Source: Planctomycetota bacterium
GTDB lineage: Bacteria; Planctomycetota; UBA1135; UBA2386
Reading direction: 5' to 3'
DNA length: 64,000 nt
NCBI GenBank assembly: GCA_021776805.1
Contig: JAJFFD010000054.1
Coordinates: 21,133-85,132, forward strand
Under the pieces are notes generated by a model. The model had not been told where the DNA came from and searched no databases. It saw nothing but the letters and a program-made list of their open reading frames with translations. Below are positions 16,729-25,367 of this stretch, piece by piece. Both the position numbers and the translations under genes were made by a program. The first letter of the stretch is position 1, and each line of letters starts with the position of its first letter.

Positions 16729-17700
16729 ATGACCAAGGTCATCTCAATACTTCTGGCAATGCTGCTCTCCACCGCGGCGCTCGCCGCTGACCCAACCAAG
16801 GTCACCATCGAGTGCAAGGAACATGCCCTGGTCCGAGGCAACGAGGTCCTCATTCGGGATGTTGCCAAAGTCGTGACGGCTCTTCCTGAGCTGAAGCTCC
16901 GCCTGTCAGAGATCAAACTGGCGAATCGCCCCGCCTATGGCATCAACCGCATCCTCACCAGGCATGACATCCTCATGCAGCTGGTGAAGGTCGGACTCTC
17001 GGTGAATCAGATCAAGTTCATCGGCGCGGATGAGATCGTCGTTCAGCCACAGTCAACTCAGCTGAGAGCAACGGACCTTACCGAAGTCAGCGATCCGGTC
17101 CTGACAGCGGCTCTGCAAGGCGAGATCAACTCGGACATCGAGTTTGAGCAAACTGGCAAGCTGCGCAGCTTGCATGTTCCCCCCGGACGGATCAGCCTCA
17201 ATCTACAGGCCAAGCTGGATGAGATCCGGTCCAGCAGCGCCACCGTAATCGTATCGATCATGGTCGACGGCGAGAGCTTCAAGGATGTCGCCATCCAGTA
17301 CCGACTGCGTCGATTCACCGAGGTACTCGTAAGCAAGCGCGCAATCAAAGCCGGCACAGCCTTCGGGATCGACAACCTCGAGCGCCGTCGCCTCTCGATC
17401 ACCCCGGGATCAAACCTCAACGTCACCGAGTACGACCAGATCATTGGCAAGGTCGCCGCCTCGGACATCAGCGTCGACAAACCTGTCAACCTCGGTCACC
17501 TCGCTGATCCCAAGATCGTCTTCGCCAAGCAGATTGTGAGTCTGGTCATGCGCAGTCGACGGATCAAGATCGAATCGGATGGCCAAGCCCTTCGCGATGG
17601 TTCCATCGGCGAGCGCATTCCGGTCATGAATCTCAGCAACCGTAAGCAGACCTGGGGTCTGGTAACCGCTCCTGGAATCGTCTCACTGAATGTGAAGTAA
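16729..17700 (+). CDS. flgA: P-ring assembly chaperone FlgA
   Basis: Periplasmic chaperone for FlgI. The 323-residue product has a Sec signal peptide (ISILLAMLLSTAALAADP) and an N-terminal domain with little conservation. The C-terminal SAF/FlgA domain is visible in VLVSKRAIKAGTAFGIDNLE, YDQIIGKVAASDISVDKPVN and LVMRSRRIKIESDGQALRDG. It is longer than enteric FlgA (about 220) because of the N-terminal domain. Lies directly upstream of flgH and flgI, its functional partners. Confidence 0.9.
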   Translation: MTKVISILLAMLLSTAALAADPTKVTIECKEHALVRGNEVLIRDVAKVVTALPELKLRLSEIKLANRPAYGINRILTRHDILMQLVKVGLSVNQIKFIGADEIVVQPQSTQLRATDLTEVSDPVLTAALQGEINSDIEFEQTGKLRSLHVPPGRISLNLQAKLDEIRSSSATVIVSIMVDGESFKDVAIQYRLRRFTEVLVSKRAIKAGTAFGIDNLERRRLSITPGSNLNVTEYDQIIGKVAASDISVDKPVNLGHLADPKIVFAKQIVSLVMRSRRIKIESDGQALRDGSIGERIPVMNLSNRKQTWGLVTAPGIVSLNVK

Positions 17701-17705
17701 GCATC

Positions 17706-18326
17706 ATGAAAACTATCTACTTGACCTTCATCCTGCTTGCGCCGCTCGCCTTCGCCCCCGAGGTCAAAGCACAAAACCTGTTCATGCAGCGCCGCACACA
17801 GGGGACGCTCATCGATGACCTGACCGCAGCTCACGTCGGTGACTTGCTTACGATCATCATCTCGGAAACTCAGCGAATAAAGAACGAGGACTCGGTCGAA
17901 CGCAGCAACACAACCTCACTGCAGGCACGCATGAATGCCTACACCCTCGGTCAGGACACCTTCAAGGAGAACTTCCTGCCGCGCATCGATATCGATCAGA
18001 GCCGCGACTTCGAAGGCGAGGCCAAGCAAGAGAAGGACACGACCTTTGAAGCACGTATGTCCGTGATGATCATCGACGTCATGCCTAATGGCAATTTGGT
18101 CATCGCCGGATCACGAGTGGTTGAGGTGGACGACGAAGTGAAAACGCTTCGCATCAGCGGCGTAGTTCGCAAGCTCGACATCACCCGCGACAACACGGTT
18201 ACTTCCTCAGAGGTTGCCGATGCTCGCGTCTCCATCACTGGCGAAGGCGCAAACACCCGCGTCAACTCGCGCGGTCCCATCGGCACCTTCTTTGACACTC
18301 TGGTCTGGGCAGTCTGGCCCTTCTAG
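17706..18326 (+). CDS. flgH: Flagellar L-ring protein FlgH, apparently not lipidated
   Basis: FlgH forms the ring in the outer membrane. The 206-residue protein shows the family core HVGDLLTIIISETQRIKNED, MIIDVMPNGNLVIAGSRVVE and LRISGVVRKLDITRDNTVTS, with a C-terminal FFDTLVWAVWPF. Enteric FlgH is a lipoprotein; here the signal peptide ends in EVKAQNLFMQ with a signal-peptidase-I-type AKA site and no cysteine in the first 30 residues. It therefore seems to be unlipidated. Confidence 0.95.
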   Translation: MKTIYLTFILLAPLAFAPEVKAQNLFMQRRTQGTLIDDLTAAHVGDLLTIIISETQRIKNEDSVERSNTTSLQARMNAYTLGQDTFKENFLPRIDIDQSRDFEGEAKQEKDTTFEARMSVMIIDVMPNGNLVIAGSRVVEVDDEVKTLRISGVVRKLDITRDNTVTSSEVADARVSITGEGANTRVNSRGPIGTFFDTLVWAVWPF

Positions 18327-18332
18327 GGAGGC

Positions 18333-19472
18333 ATGATGAAGATTCTCAGCATAACTATCGCCTGCAGCCTTCTCGCCTGCGCCATCACCGCCCAGGAAGC
18401 GAAGCCGCTCTTCAAGGTGCCAATCAGCAACATCACCAAAATTCATGGCACCATGAATAACCGCGTGCAGGGCTTTGGTCTGGTCACTGGCCTCAAGGGC
18501 CAGGGCGCCGGCGGTGGCGTCAGCCGACAGGCCCTCGCCAATGCGATCCGTCGCTACGGCCTCAACGTAACCGAGTCTCAGCTCAGCTCTGGCAATGTGG
18601 CCATCGTTTCTGTCACTGCCACTATCGAGCCCTTCTCACATGTCGGTCAGGAAGTTGCGGTCCAGGTGCAAGTGGTCACCGACGCGACCTCTCTTGAGGG
18701 CGGAATGCTGCTACAGACCGACCTGAAGTTCATGGACCAGGCAGCGAGCGTGGTCTACGTCACGGCCTCGGGAACGATTTCAACGGGCGGCATCTCGGCA
18801 GTTGGCGCCAACGCAAACTTCACCGTCAACAACCCCACCACAGGCACCATCCCCAATGGTGGCAACGTGATCAGGGCCGTGCCTACGGACTACCTGACCG
18901 AAGACGGCAACCTCGAGCTACTCATCAAGGATCCCAGCCTCCGCACGGCCAGCAACATCGTCAAGCGCATCAACAGCGTTCTCGAGGAGACGGGGATCAC
19001 GGCGATGATCATCGACCCTGCCCTGATACGAATCTCCCTGCCGCAGCTGCAGAAGAACAACGATACGGCTATTCACGTTCTTAGCCAGATCGGTGACGAG
19101 AAGGTGGCAGTCCACCACCCATCCAAGGTCGTCATCAACACCAACACCCTCACGGTCATCGCCGGCCGCGGCGTCCAGATCAGCCCATGCGTGGTAAATG
19201 TCGGCGGGCTAACCGTGTCCGTGATCGAGGACGAAGAAGTCAGTCAACCACTGCCTGGCTACAACAAGGGAACCACCGAGATCGTCAATCGCACTTCGAT
19301 CGAGGTCTTGCGCAAGAGCAGCAACTTGGGAGCTCTCACTAACGGTGGAGCCACCGTCGACGAGTTGATGGGCAACTTGAAAGCCCTGGATCTCAACCCA
19401 CTCGAACTCATCGAAGTCTTCAAGGCACTCGATGATGGCGGCTTTTTGCATGCACCCCTGGTCGTCCACTGA
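18333..19472 (+). CDS. flgI: Flagellar P-ring protein FlgI
   Basis: Periplasmic ring protein, 379 residues including a signal peptide (SITIACSLLACAITAQEA). Conserved FlgI sequence: NRVQGFGLVTGLKGQGAGGG, VQVQVVTDATSLEGGMLLQT, VRAVP-type NVIRAVPTDYL, and the C-terminal NLKALDLNPLELIEVFKALD. Two ATG codons are adjacent (18333, 18336); GGGAGG at 18326-18331 favours the second by spacing. Presence of FlgI together with FlgH shows a peptidoglycan layer and an outer membrane. Confidence 0.96.
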   Translation: MMKILSITIACSLLACAITAQEAKPLFKVPISNITKIHGTMNNRVQGFGLVTGLKGQGAGGGVSRQALANAIRRYGLNVTESQLSSGNVAIVSVTATIEPFSHVGQEVAVQVQVVTDATSLEGGMLLQTDLKFMDQAASVVYVTASGTISTGGISAVGANANFTVNNPTTGTIPNGGNVIRAVPTDYLTEDGNLELLIKDPSLRTASNIVKRINSVLEETGITAMIIDPALIRISLPQLQKNNDTAIHVLSQIGDEKVAVHHPSKVVINTNTLTVIAGRGVQISPCVVNVGGLTVSVIEDEEVSQPLPGYNKGTTEIVNRTSIEVLRKSSNLGALTNGGATVDELMGNLKALDLNPLELIEVFKALDDGGFLHAPLVVH

Positions 19473-19481
19473 GGAAGCATC

Positions 19482-19823
19482 ATGAATATCTCAGATAGCC
19501 TTGGCATCAAGACCAACAACGCACTCGAGCCGAAGCCCAACCTGCGCGGAAATGCCAAGCAGACCGCCGACCAGTTCGAGGCACTCTTCGTGCAGAGCAT
19601 GGTCGAAGGCATGCGCAAGAGTGCGGACATGGGCCAGGGACAAGGTCTCTTCGGTGACGGCCCGGGTGCCGACACCTACACCCAATGGTTCGATAATTTC
19701 ATGTCCGAGCATCTCGCCGACAACGGCAGCATTGGCCTCAGCGACACACTCATGAAGGAGTTCGAACGCGCCGGTCAGATCCCAGCCGAAGACAAGGCTG
19801 GCGAGGAGAGCGAAGAGTCATGA
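19482..19823 (+). CDS. flgJ: Rod-binding protein FlgJ (N-terminal domain only)
   Basis: The 113-residue protein matches the rod-capping domain of FlgJ: AKQTADQFEALFVQSMVEGM (about 28-47), then RKSADMGQGQGLFGDGPGAD and TYTQWFDNFMSEHLADNGSI. The C-terminal muramidase domain of enteric FlgJ is absent, as in many non-enteric bacteria, so a separate lytic enzyme must open the peptidoglycan. The stop overlaps the flgN start (ATGA). Confidence 0.9.
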   Translation: MNISDSLGIKTNNALEPKPNLRGNAKQTADQFEALFVQSMVEGMRKSADMGQGQGLFGDGPGADTYTQWFDNFMSEHLADNGSIGLSDTLMKEFERAGQIPAEDKAGEESEES

Positions 19824-20332
19824 GTGACCTTCGCTCGCCAGTAGAGGCCATGATCTCTCTCATCGAAGAGGAGATTCCGCTCATGCGATCGCTCCTGCAG
19901 GGAATGCGCGACGAACGCAGCGCCTTCGTTGCAGCGCGCCCGAGCAGGCTCGAGCGCATTGAAGCAGAACTGGGCCCAATTGCCGAAGAGCTCAGCAGCA
20001 TCGAAACTCGCCGACGCCGGATCGAACTCGACATCAAGGCAATCGCCGCTCTCGATGGGCCAGTGACAGTCAGCAGCCTCCTACCACTGCTCACGCCAAC
20101 CACAGCCAACAAGCTCCGCAACTGCGCGGACGAATGCAGCGATCTGGCAAGGGAACTGCAAGTCGAACAATCACTAGGCAATCAGTTGCTGGCGTTTTCG
20201 CACCAGGCACAGGATTGCATGTATCGCGATCTCCTGGGAGTAGCGGAAGCTCCCCAGGGAGCCTATGGCAAGGATGCGCGGACACTCACGGGCTCGCCTC
20301 AGAGCGGTCAGCTCATTAGCGGACTCATCTAG
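19820..20332 (+). CDS. flgN: FlgK/FlgL export chaperone, FlgN-like
   Basis: The 170-residue, largely helical and charged protein contains heptad-like segments: MISLIEEEIPLMRSLLQGMR and RIEAELGPIAEELSSIETRR. This pattern and the position between flgJ and flgK fit FlgN, the chaperone that delivers FlgK and FlgL to FlhA. Sequence conservation in this family is low, so the call depends on size, helicity and synteny. It overlaps flgJ by 4 bases and ends 9 bases before flgK. Confidence 0.75.
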   Translation: MSDLRSPVEAMISLIEEEIPLMRSLLQGMRDERSAFVAARPSRLERIEAELGPIAEELSSIETRRRRIELDIKAIAALDGPVTVSSLLPLLTPTTANKLRNCADECSDLARELQVEQSLGNQLLAFSHQAQDCMYRDLLGVAEAPQGAYGKDARTLTGSPQSGQLISGLI

Positions 20333-20341
20333 GAGAAAACC

Positions 20342-22684
20342 ATGTCAATCGGACTCACAGCTGGACTGAAAGCCCTTACTGCAGCGCAGATGGGCATACA
20401 GACCGCAGGCCAAAACGTGGCCAATGCCAACACTGCAGGCTACTCAAGACAAAGGGTCCTGCAGTCCGGCGCGATGCCCTTCTCCTATGGCCAAGGCCTA
20501 CAGATCGGAACCGGTGTCAACGTTGACAATATCTCGCGCATCGTTGATCAAGGCTTGGAACGTCGGCTCAACATGCAGCTCAGCTTCTTCGGCAGCGCTG
20601 CGATGAACTTCGACAGACTGCGCGAACTCGAGAGCGTCTTGTCTGAGCCAAACGGTGGTCTCAGTGCCAGCATCTCCGAAATGTTCGGTGGCATTTCCAG
20701 CCTGCAAACTGATCCAGGCAGCCGCTCGCTACGCGGTGGAGCCATCCAAGGCGCCAGGAGCATGGCGGAGAACTTCAATCTCATCGCTCAGCGCTACCAA
20801 GACTTGAGCACCAACACGGTCGCCGAGGTACAAGCACTCGTCGGAGAGGTCAACGAGAAGACCAAGGCGATTGCAGATCTCAACTCACAGATCATCAGCG
20901 TCGAGGCAGGTGGCTCCACCGCCAACGACTTGCGCGACCAGCGTGGTCGACTCATTTCCGAAGTCTCCGGGCTCATCGACACCCGGGCCCTGGAAAGGGA
21001 CAGTGGCTCGGTCGATCTACTGATAGCTGGTCGCCTACTGGTATCCGGGGCGAACAACAGCGAGCTCAGTGCTCGCACTGCAATCGATGGCCGCAGCGAG
21101 GTGCTGATCTCCGGCAGAAGCCGCGTCGACATCACCAGCGGCAAGATCGGCGCCCTCATGAATCAAGAGGAGACGCGCATCCCCAGCCTGATCGGCGACC
21201 TGGACGTGCTGGCGCGCAACATGATTCTCGAGTTCAACCGCGTTCACAGCACCGGCATCGGTGGCTCGGGACCCTTCCAGTCACTCCTCACTTCCAATCG
21301 CTTCGCGGATACGAACTCAGACGGGAAGAGAGGCAATGAGCTCTTGGCATCGGCCGACCTTCCCTTCGATGTGGTTTCCGGCCAGCTCCATGTAAGCATC
21401 ACCAACCGCAGCACCGGTGACCTCGAGAGGACGAAGATCAACATCGATCCAATGTCCATGACCCTCGAGAATCTCGCCACTCAACTCAGCGGGATCGACC
21501 ATCTCACCGCGAGCGTCGACCCCACGGGCAGAATGCGAATCAGTGCTGATCAGGGCTATGGCTTCGACTTCGGCTCGCGTCTGGATCCCATGCCGGACAG
21601 TTTCGGTTCCTTCGGCAGCAGTTATGCCTCACTAGGCAACAGCGGAGCCGCGAGCTTCAACCTCAGCGCTGCGCCAGCCACGAAGGAATTCACCGTCGAC
21701 ATCAACGGCAGCGCTGAGACGGTTACTCTCGATCTAGCAGACTTCGCCGCACCGGGGCAGGCCAGTGTGGATGAGCTGGTCGCCGCCATCAATGCAGATC
21801 TGAGCAACGCCACTGCCGCCAACATCGGTGGTCAGTTGGTCATCAGGGCAAACAACTCCGGTCCCGGCACGACCCTCAGCCTAACGGACACGGTTGGCAG
21901 TCCCCTCGCCACTCTCGGCATGGCGACTGGACCAAGCAGTGGTCAGGCCAGCGCGGTCGATGCCAAGATCTCAGGCAACTACACCGGTGACACCAACGAA
22001 CAGCTTCGCTTCGTACCCGATTCGGACGGCATCATCGGTAGCACTGCAGGCCTGACCATTGGGGTCTTCAACAGCAACGGATCCCGAGTGGCGACTCTCG
22101 ATGTTGGCCCGAACTACGATCCGGATATCGATGGCCCCATCGAAGTCATCGATGGGATTCAGGTCTCGTTCTCGCGTGGAGCAATCAGCGCTACCGACAA
22201 TGAAGTCTTCAGCCTGGATACGATCGCCGACAGCGACACTAGCGACGTGCTGGTTGCCATCGGCATGAATAGCTTCTTTCTCGGTAACTCTGCCGAGACG
22301 ATCGAGGTCAACCCGGACCTCGTGAACAATCCGGATCTTCTCGCGGCTGCTGGCCAAAACGCTTCTGGCGACGGCGGCAACTTGAACAGACTCGCGGCGC
22401 TCCGTGATGCCGGGCTCGGCAACTTGAACGCGAACACGATCGAGACCTTCTACAACGGCCTGGTTGGTGATCTCGGTTTCGAAGTCTCGACGGCCGAATC
22501 CAGCATGCGTGGGCAGGAAACTCTGCTCCACACTCTCGAAGCCGAACGCGAATCGGTCTCGGGGGTCAATCTCGATGAAGAGATGGTCGACATCGTGCGC
22601 TACCAGCAAGCATTCGAAGCCGCCTCTCGATTCATCAACATCGTGCAAGAGCTGACTAACACTTTGATCAACTTGGGCAGGTAA
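20342..22684 (+). CDS. flgK: Hook-filament junction protein FlgK (HAP1)
   Basis: Residues 1-45 contain the hook-type motif AQMGIQTAGQNVANANTAGY, and the C-terminus reads NLDEEMVDIVRYQQAFEAAS with RFINIVQELTNTLINLGR, both diagnostic for FlgK. At 780 residues it is longer than enteric FlgK (about 550). The extra region (about 430-660) contains a flagellin IN-like module (TVDINGSAETVTLDLADF) repeated in spirit in FlgE and FlgL. Immediately upstream of flgL (2 bases). Confidence 0.95.
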   Translation: MSIGLTAGLKALTAAQMGIQTAGQNVANANTAGYSRQRVLQSGAMPFSYGQGLQIGTGVNVDNISRIVDQGLERRLNMQLSFFGSAAMNFDRLRELESVLSEPNGGLSASISEMFGGISSLQTDPGSRSLRGGAIQGARSMAENFNLIAQRYQDLSTNTVAEVQALVGEVNEKTKAIADLNSQIISVEAGGSTANDLRDQRGRLISEVSGLIDTRALERDSGSVDLLIAGRLLVSGANNSELSARTAIDGRSEVLISGRSRVDITSGKIGALMNQEETRIPSLIGDLDVLARNMILEFNRVHSTGIGGSGPFQSLLTSNRFADTNSDGKRGNELLASADLPFDVVSGQLHVSITNRSTGDLERTKINIDPMSMTLENLATQLSGIDHLTASVDPTGRMRISADQGYGFDFGSRLDPMPDSFGSFGSSYASLGNSGAASFNLSAAPATKEFTVDINGSAETVTLDLADFAAPGQASVDELVAAINADLSNATAANIGGQLVIRANNSGPGTTLSLTDTVGSPLATLGMATGPSSGQASAVDAKISGNYTGDTNEQLRFVPDSDGIIGSTAGLTIGVFNSNGSRVATLDVGPNYDPDIDGPIEVIDGIQVSFSRGAISATDNEVFSLDTIADSDTSDVLVAIGMNSFFLGNSAETIEVNPDLVNNPDLLAAAGQNASGDGGNLNRLAALRDAGLGNLNANTIETFYNGLVGDLGFEVSTAESSMRGQETLLHTLEAERESVSGVNLDEEMVDIVRYQQAFEAASRFINIVQELTNTLINLGR

Positions 22685-22686
22685 GA

Positions 22687-24102
22687 ATGAGCCTTCGAAT
22701 CACTCAAGGGATGATCTACTCCCAGTCCCTGCGGGACATCAGGAACAGCCTGTTTGGATCAACCGTTCTTCAGCAACAGATCTCATCAGGCCTCCGGGTG
22801 AATCGGCCTTCCGATGATCCAGCTGCGGCCATGCGGATCCTCCCGCTCAATACGGATCTGCGCCAGCTCGATCAGATGCTCGATAATTCGCAGCTGGCAC
22901 AGGAGACCCTGAACCTCGGCACTGCATCTCTTGAAGATGCATCGAGCATGGTTCAGAGGGTGCGCGAATTGGTGGTGCAAGCCGCCAACTCGACACTCTC
23001 GGATGGCGACCGCAGCAGCATCTCGGAGGAGATCAATCAGGTCCTCGAGCAAATGGTGAGCGTGGCCAACGTCAAGCGTGGCGATCGCTACCTCTTCGGT
23101 GGAACGGTCACTGACCGTCCACCCTTCCAGCTGGTCAATGGACCCAATGGCAGTCGCGTGGCCTACACAGGCAATCTCGAATCGCTCAGCGTGGCCGTTG
23201 CCCCAGGCGTCGACACGGCACTTAATATCCCTGGCAGCGAGATATTCATGCAGAAGACCCGTCTGCCAAGCAGCTTCACTGGCGGCAGCGGTGCGCAGCT
23301 GGGTACGGGCAACTTCTCGGGCAGCGGCGCAGACACGCTGAGCGTGAGCTTTGCCGGGCTCAGCATCCCTGGAGGCACGACCGGAATCGCCCAGGGCAGC
23401 GGGAACACCACAGCACTTGGAGACCTGGACTACACATTCACCGCCAGCCCACCGAGCCTGAGCATCAACGGTGGTCCTAGCGTAGCGGTAGCCGGCGGCG
23501 TTCAGGAAATCCCCGTCGGCACGCAAGGCGCTGTGGTGAGCCTGGATCTGACCTTACCGATCAATCCAGCGAGCGGCACGATCACCAGCAATGCCAACCT
23601 CTCCATCGATGGCGGCGCTAGCAGCAGTCTGGTGGACTTTTCGAGTGCCCAGGTACAAGTGACCAACGGTAGTAACGGCAACGAAGTCAGCGTCGACGTG
23701 AACAACCTGTTCATCACAGGCGATGAGGAAGTGGTCTACGGCGGCGTTTTCGATCTCTTCGAGACCATGGTGCACATCCGCGACCTCATGCAGAACCCAA
23801 CTGGCAAGAGCCCAGGCGCCATCAGCAATGCCCTGAGCAAGTCTCTGGACAAACTGGACCTGGGGCATGAATCAGTACTCGATGGACTGCGCAGTCTCGG
23901 ATTCAGAAACCAGAACATGAATCTCCTGCAGAACCGCGTGGAAGGACTGAAAGTGAACACCCAGGAGTCACTCTCACTGGCGCAGGACACAGACATGGTC
24001 AGCGCCATCGTCGAATACAACGAACAGAACAACCTTTACCAGGCGGCTCTCCAAGTGGGAGCACAAGTCGTGCAGACCAGCCTGCTCAACTTCCTGAGGT
24101 AA
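22687..24102 (+). CDS. flgL: Hook-filament junction protein FlgL (HAP3)
   Basis: The N-terminal flagellin-type D0/D1 helices are clear: LQQQISSGLRVNRPSDDPAA, LASLEDASS-like LGTASLEDASSMVQRVRELV, and QVLEQMVSVANVKRGDRYLF with GGT. The C-terminal helix is AIVEYNEQNNLYQAALQVGA. At 471 residues it is longer than the usual 300-400 because of a Gly/Ser/Thr-rich middle domain (about 200-340). FlgL forms the second junction zone, on which the filament assembles. Confidence 0.94.
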   Translation: MSLRITQGMIYSQSLRDIRNSLFGSTVLQQQISSGLRVNRPSDDPAAAMRILPLNTDLRQLDQMLDNSQLAQETLNLGTASLEDASSMVQRVRELVVQAANSTLSDGDRSSISEEINQVLEQMVSVANVKRGDRYLFGGTVTDRPPFQLVNGPNGSRVAYTGNLESLSVAVAPGVDTALNIPGSEIFMQKTRLPSSFTGGSGAQLGTGNFSGSGADTLSVSFAGLSIPGGTTGIAQGSGNTTALGDLDYTFTASPPSLSINGGPSVAVAGGVQEIPVGTQGAVVSLDLTLPINPASGTITSNANLSIDGGASSSLVDFSSAQVQVTNGSNGNEVSVDVNNLFITGDEEVVYGGVFDLFETMVHIRDLMQNPTGKSPGAISNALSKSLDKLDLGHESVLDGLRSLGFRNQNMNLLQNRVEGLKVNTQESLSLAQDTDMVSAIVEYNEQNNLYQAALQVGAQVVQTSLLNFLR

Positions 24103-24103
24103 G

Positions 24104-24364
24104 ATGAACATCAGCGAAAACTTGCGGATAGACCAAATCCAGGGTCAGGCTAAACCCAATCAGTCTGCGGAGAAGGCGGCTGACCCGACCGAGTTCAGGC
24201 GCCTCCTGGAAAAGCTCGAAGCCCTCGCAAAGACACCCAAGGCTTCCGACGTGGAAGATCTCAGCCAACTCGAGGATGCTGTCCGAAGCGCTGATGATGA
24301 CTTCAAGCAAGTCATGGAAATGCGCGAGATGCTCGAATCGGCGTACAAGAGAGCCCAGCCGTGA
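24104..24364 (+). CDS. Small helical flagellar-operon protein
   Basis: Not recognised. The 86-residue hydrophilic protein has two predicted helices (EFRRLLEKLEALAKT and DDDFKQVMEMREMLESAYKR). Its start MNISENLRI resembles the start of FlgJ in the same operon (MNISDSLGI), which may be chance or a shared export-type N-terminus. It begins 1 base after the flgL stop and its own stop overlaps the next start (GTGA), so it is part of the flagellar transcript. A role as chaperone or minor export substrate is conjecture. Confidence 0.6.
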   Translation: MNISENLRIDQIQGQAKPNQSAEKAADPTEFRRLLEKLEALAKTPKASDVEDLSQLEDAVRSADDDFKQVMEMREMLESAYKRAQP

Positions 24365-25251
24365 CCAAGACTCTGGCAGCACCTCTGATTCGCAACCTGA
24401 CTCAGGAAGAACGTGAGGACGCCATCGACTCCATCCACTCCTGGATGGAGTTCCCCGACGATGCATCCCTGATCGGTAGCTACCCACAGGTCTTTCAAGC
24501 CGAAGGACAGGCGCTATCGCTGGGCGCATTCTTCGCTGGGAAGTTGAGCTCGCACACTGCCTATCGACGGGTCAATCTGCGCGCTAGCAACGGCTTCATC
24601 AAGGCGACCTTGGTCGGAGATGTCGCCACTGCCCCAGAGCATCGCGGTGAAAGACTGGCGAGCAGAATTCTGGAGAAGCTCGCCAGCAGCGAACAGGCTG
24701 CCGGCCAGGATTGCATTCTACTCTGGTCTGATCTTTGGGAGTTCTATGCGCGACTGGGCTACGCACCGGCAGGGGTACAAGCCGAACTCAAAATGAAGAT
24801 CAACATCACTCAGGATTGCCCTGGAGTGCGGCCGGCTGCGATCGCGGATCTGAGTGCAATCCTCGAACTACACGAGCAGAAGCCATGGCGGGTGAAGCGT
24901 GATCTGTCCGAACTCTCGCTTCTCATGTCGGTGCAAAACCTCGACTGCATGGTTCTGACCGAGGACTCTCGGATTCTGGCCTATGCATGTCACGGCAAGG
25001 GACTTGATCTGCAAGGCTGGTGGCATGAATTGGGAGGCAGCGACCAGGCCCTCCAGAAGTTGATTCCTGCCGCCATGTCCCAGTTGCGCCAGAAGGAGGC
25101 GGTGCTCATCCTGCCGCCCTACCGGCACGCCCTGATTACCAAGTTGAGCGGACTCTACGAGGAACTACGGGAGGGCATCGTCGCCCTCTGCAAGCCGCTC
25201 TCCAGCCGTGGGCTCTGCGACTTCTTCGTGGATGGCCTGGATTCGATCTAG
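24361..25251 (+). CDS. GNAT-family N-acetyltransferase
   Basis: Starts at GTG 24361, overlapping the preceding stop, 296 residues. The acetyl-CoA-binding motif A is VGDVATAPEHRGERLASRIL (about 81-100; compare V-x-T-x-x-x-x-R-G-x-G/R-x-A). It continues with strand CILLWSDLWEFYARLGYAP, the usual end of a GNAT domain. The C-terminal half (about 150-296) seems to be a second, divergent GNAT-like half. The substrate is unknown. Being last in the flagellar operon, it could modify a flagellar or motility protein, but it could equally be a passenger gene. Confidence 0.75.
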   Translation: MTKTLAAPLIRNLTQEEREDAIDSIHSWMEFPDDASLIGSYPQVFQAEGQALSLGAFFAGKLSSHTAYRRVNLRASNGFIKATLVGDVATAPEHRGERLASRILEKLASSEQAAGQDCILLWSDLWEFYARLGYAPAGVQAELKMKINITQDCPGVRPAAIADLSAILELHEQKPWRVKRDLSELSLLMSVQNLDCMVLTEDSRILAYACHGKGLDLQGWWHELGGSDQALQKLIPAAMSQLRQKEAVLILPPYRHALITKLSGLYEELREGIVALCKPLSSRGLCDFFVDGLDSI

Positions 25252-25271
25252 TCGGGGCCCGGTCCCCGTCC

Positions 25272-25299
25272 TTGATTGAAATACCCGCCTTCCTACACT
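25272..25299 (+). promoter_or_regulatory. Possible sigma-70 promoter for etfBA
   Basis: TTGATT, 16 bases, TACACT, lying 69 bases before the etfB ATG. A short GC-rich inverted repeat CGGGG-N6-CCCCG (25253-25268) just upstream, directly after the GNAT gene stop, could end the flagellar transcript, although no T-tract of note follows. Both calls are by eye. Confidence 0.3.
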
Positions 25300-25367
25300 G
25301 GTTCGCCCTCCTCGCCCAAGGACCTGGCCGCGCCGCGGCCCCAACCTTGCAATTGGTTATAAAGGTA

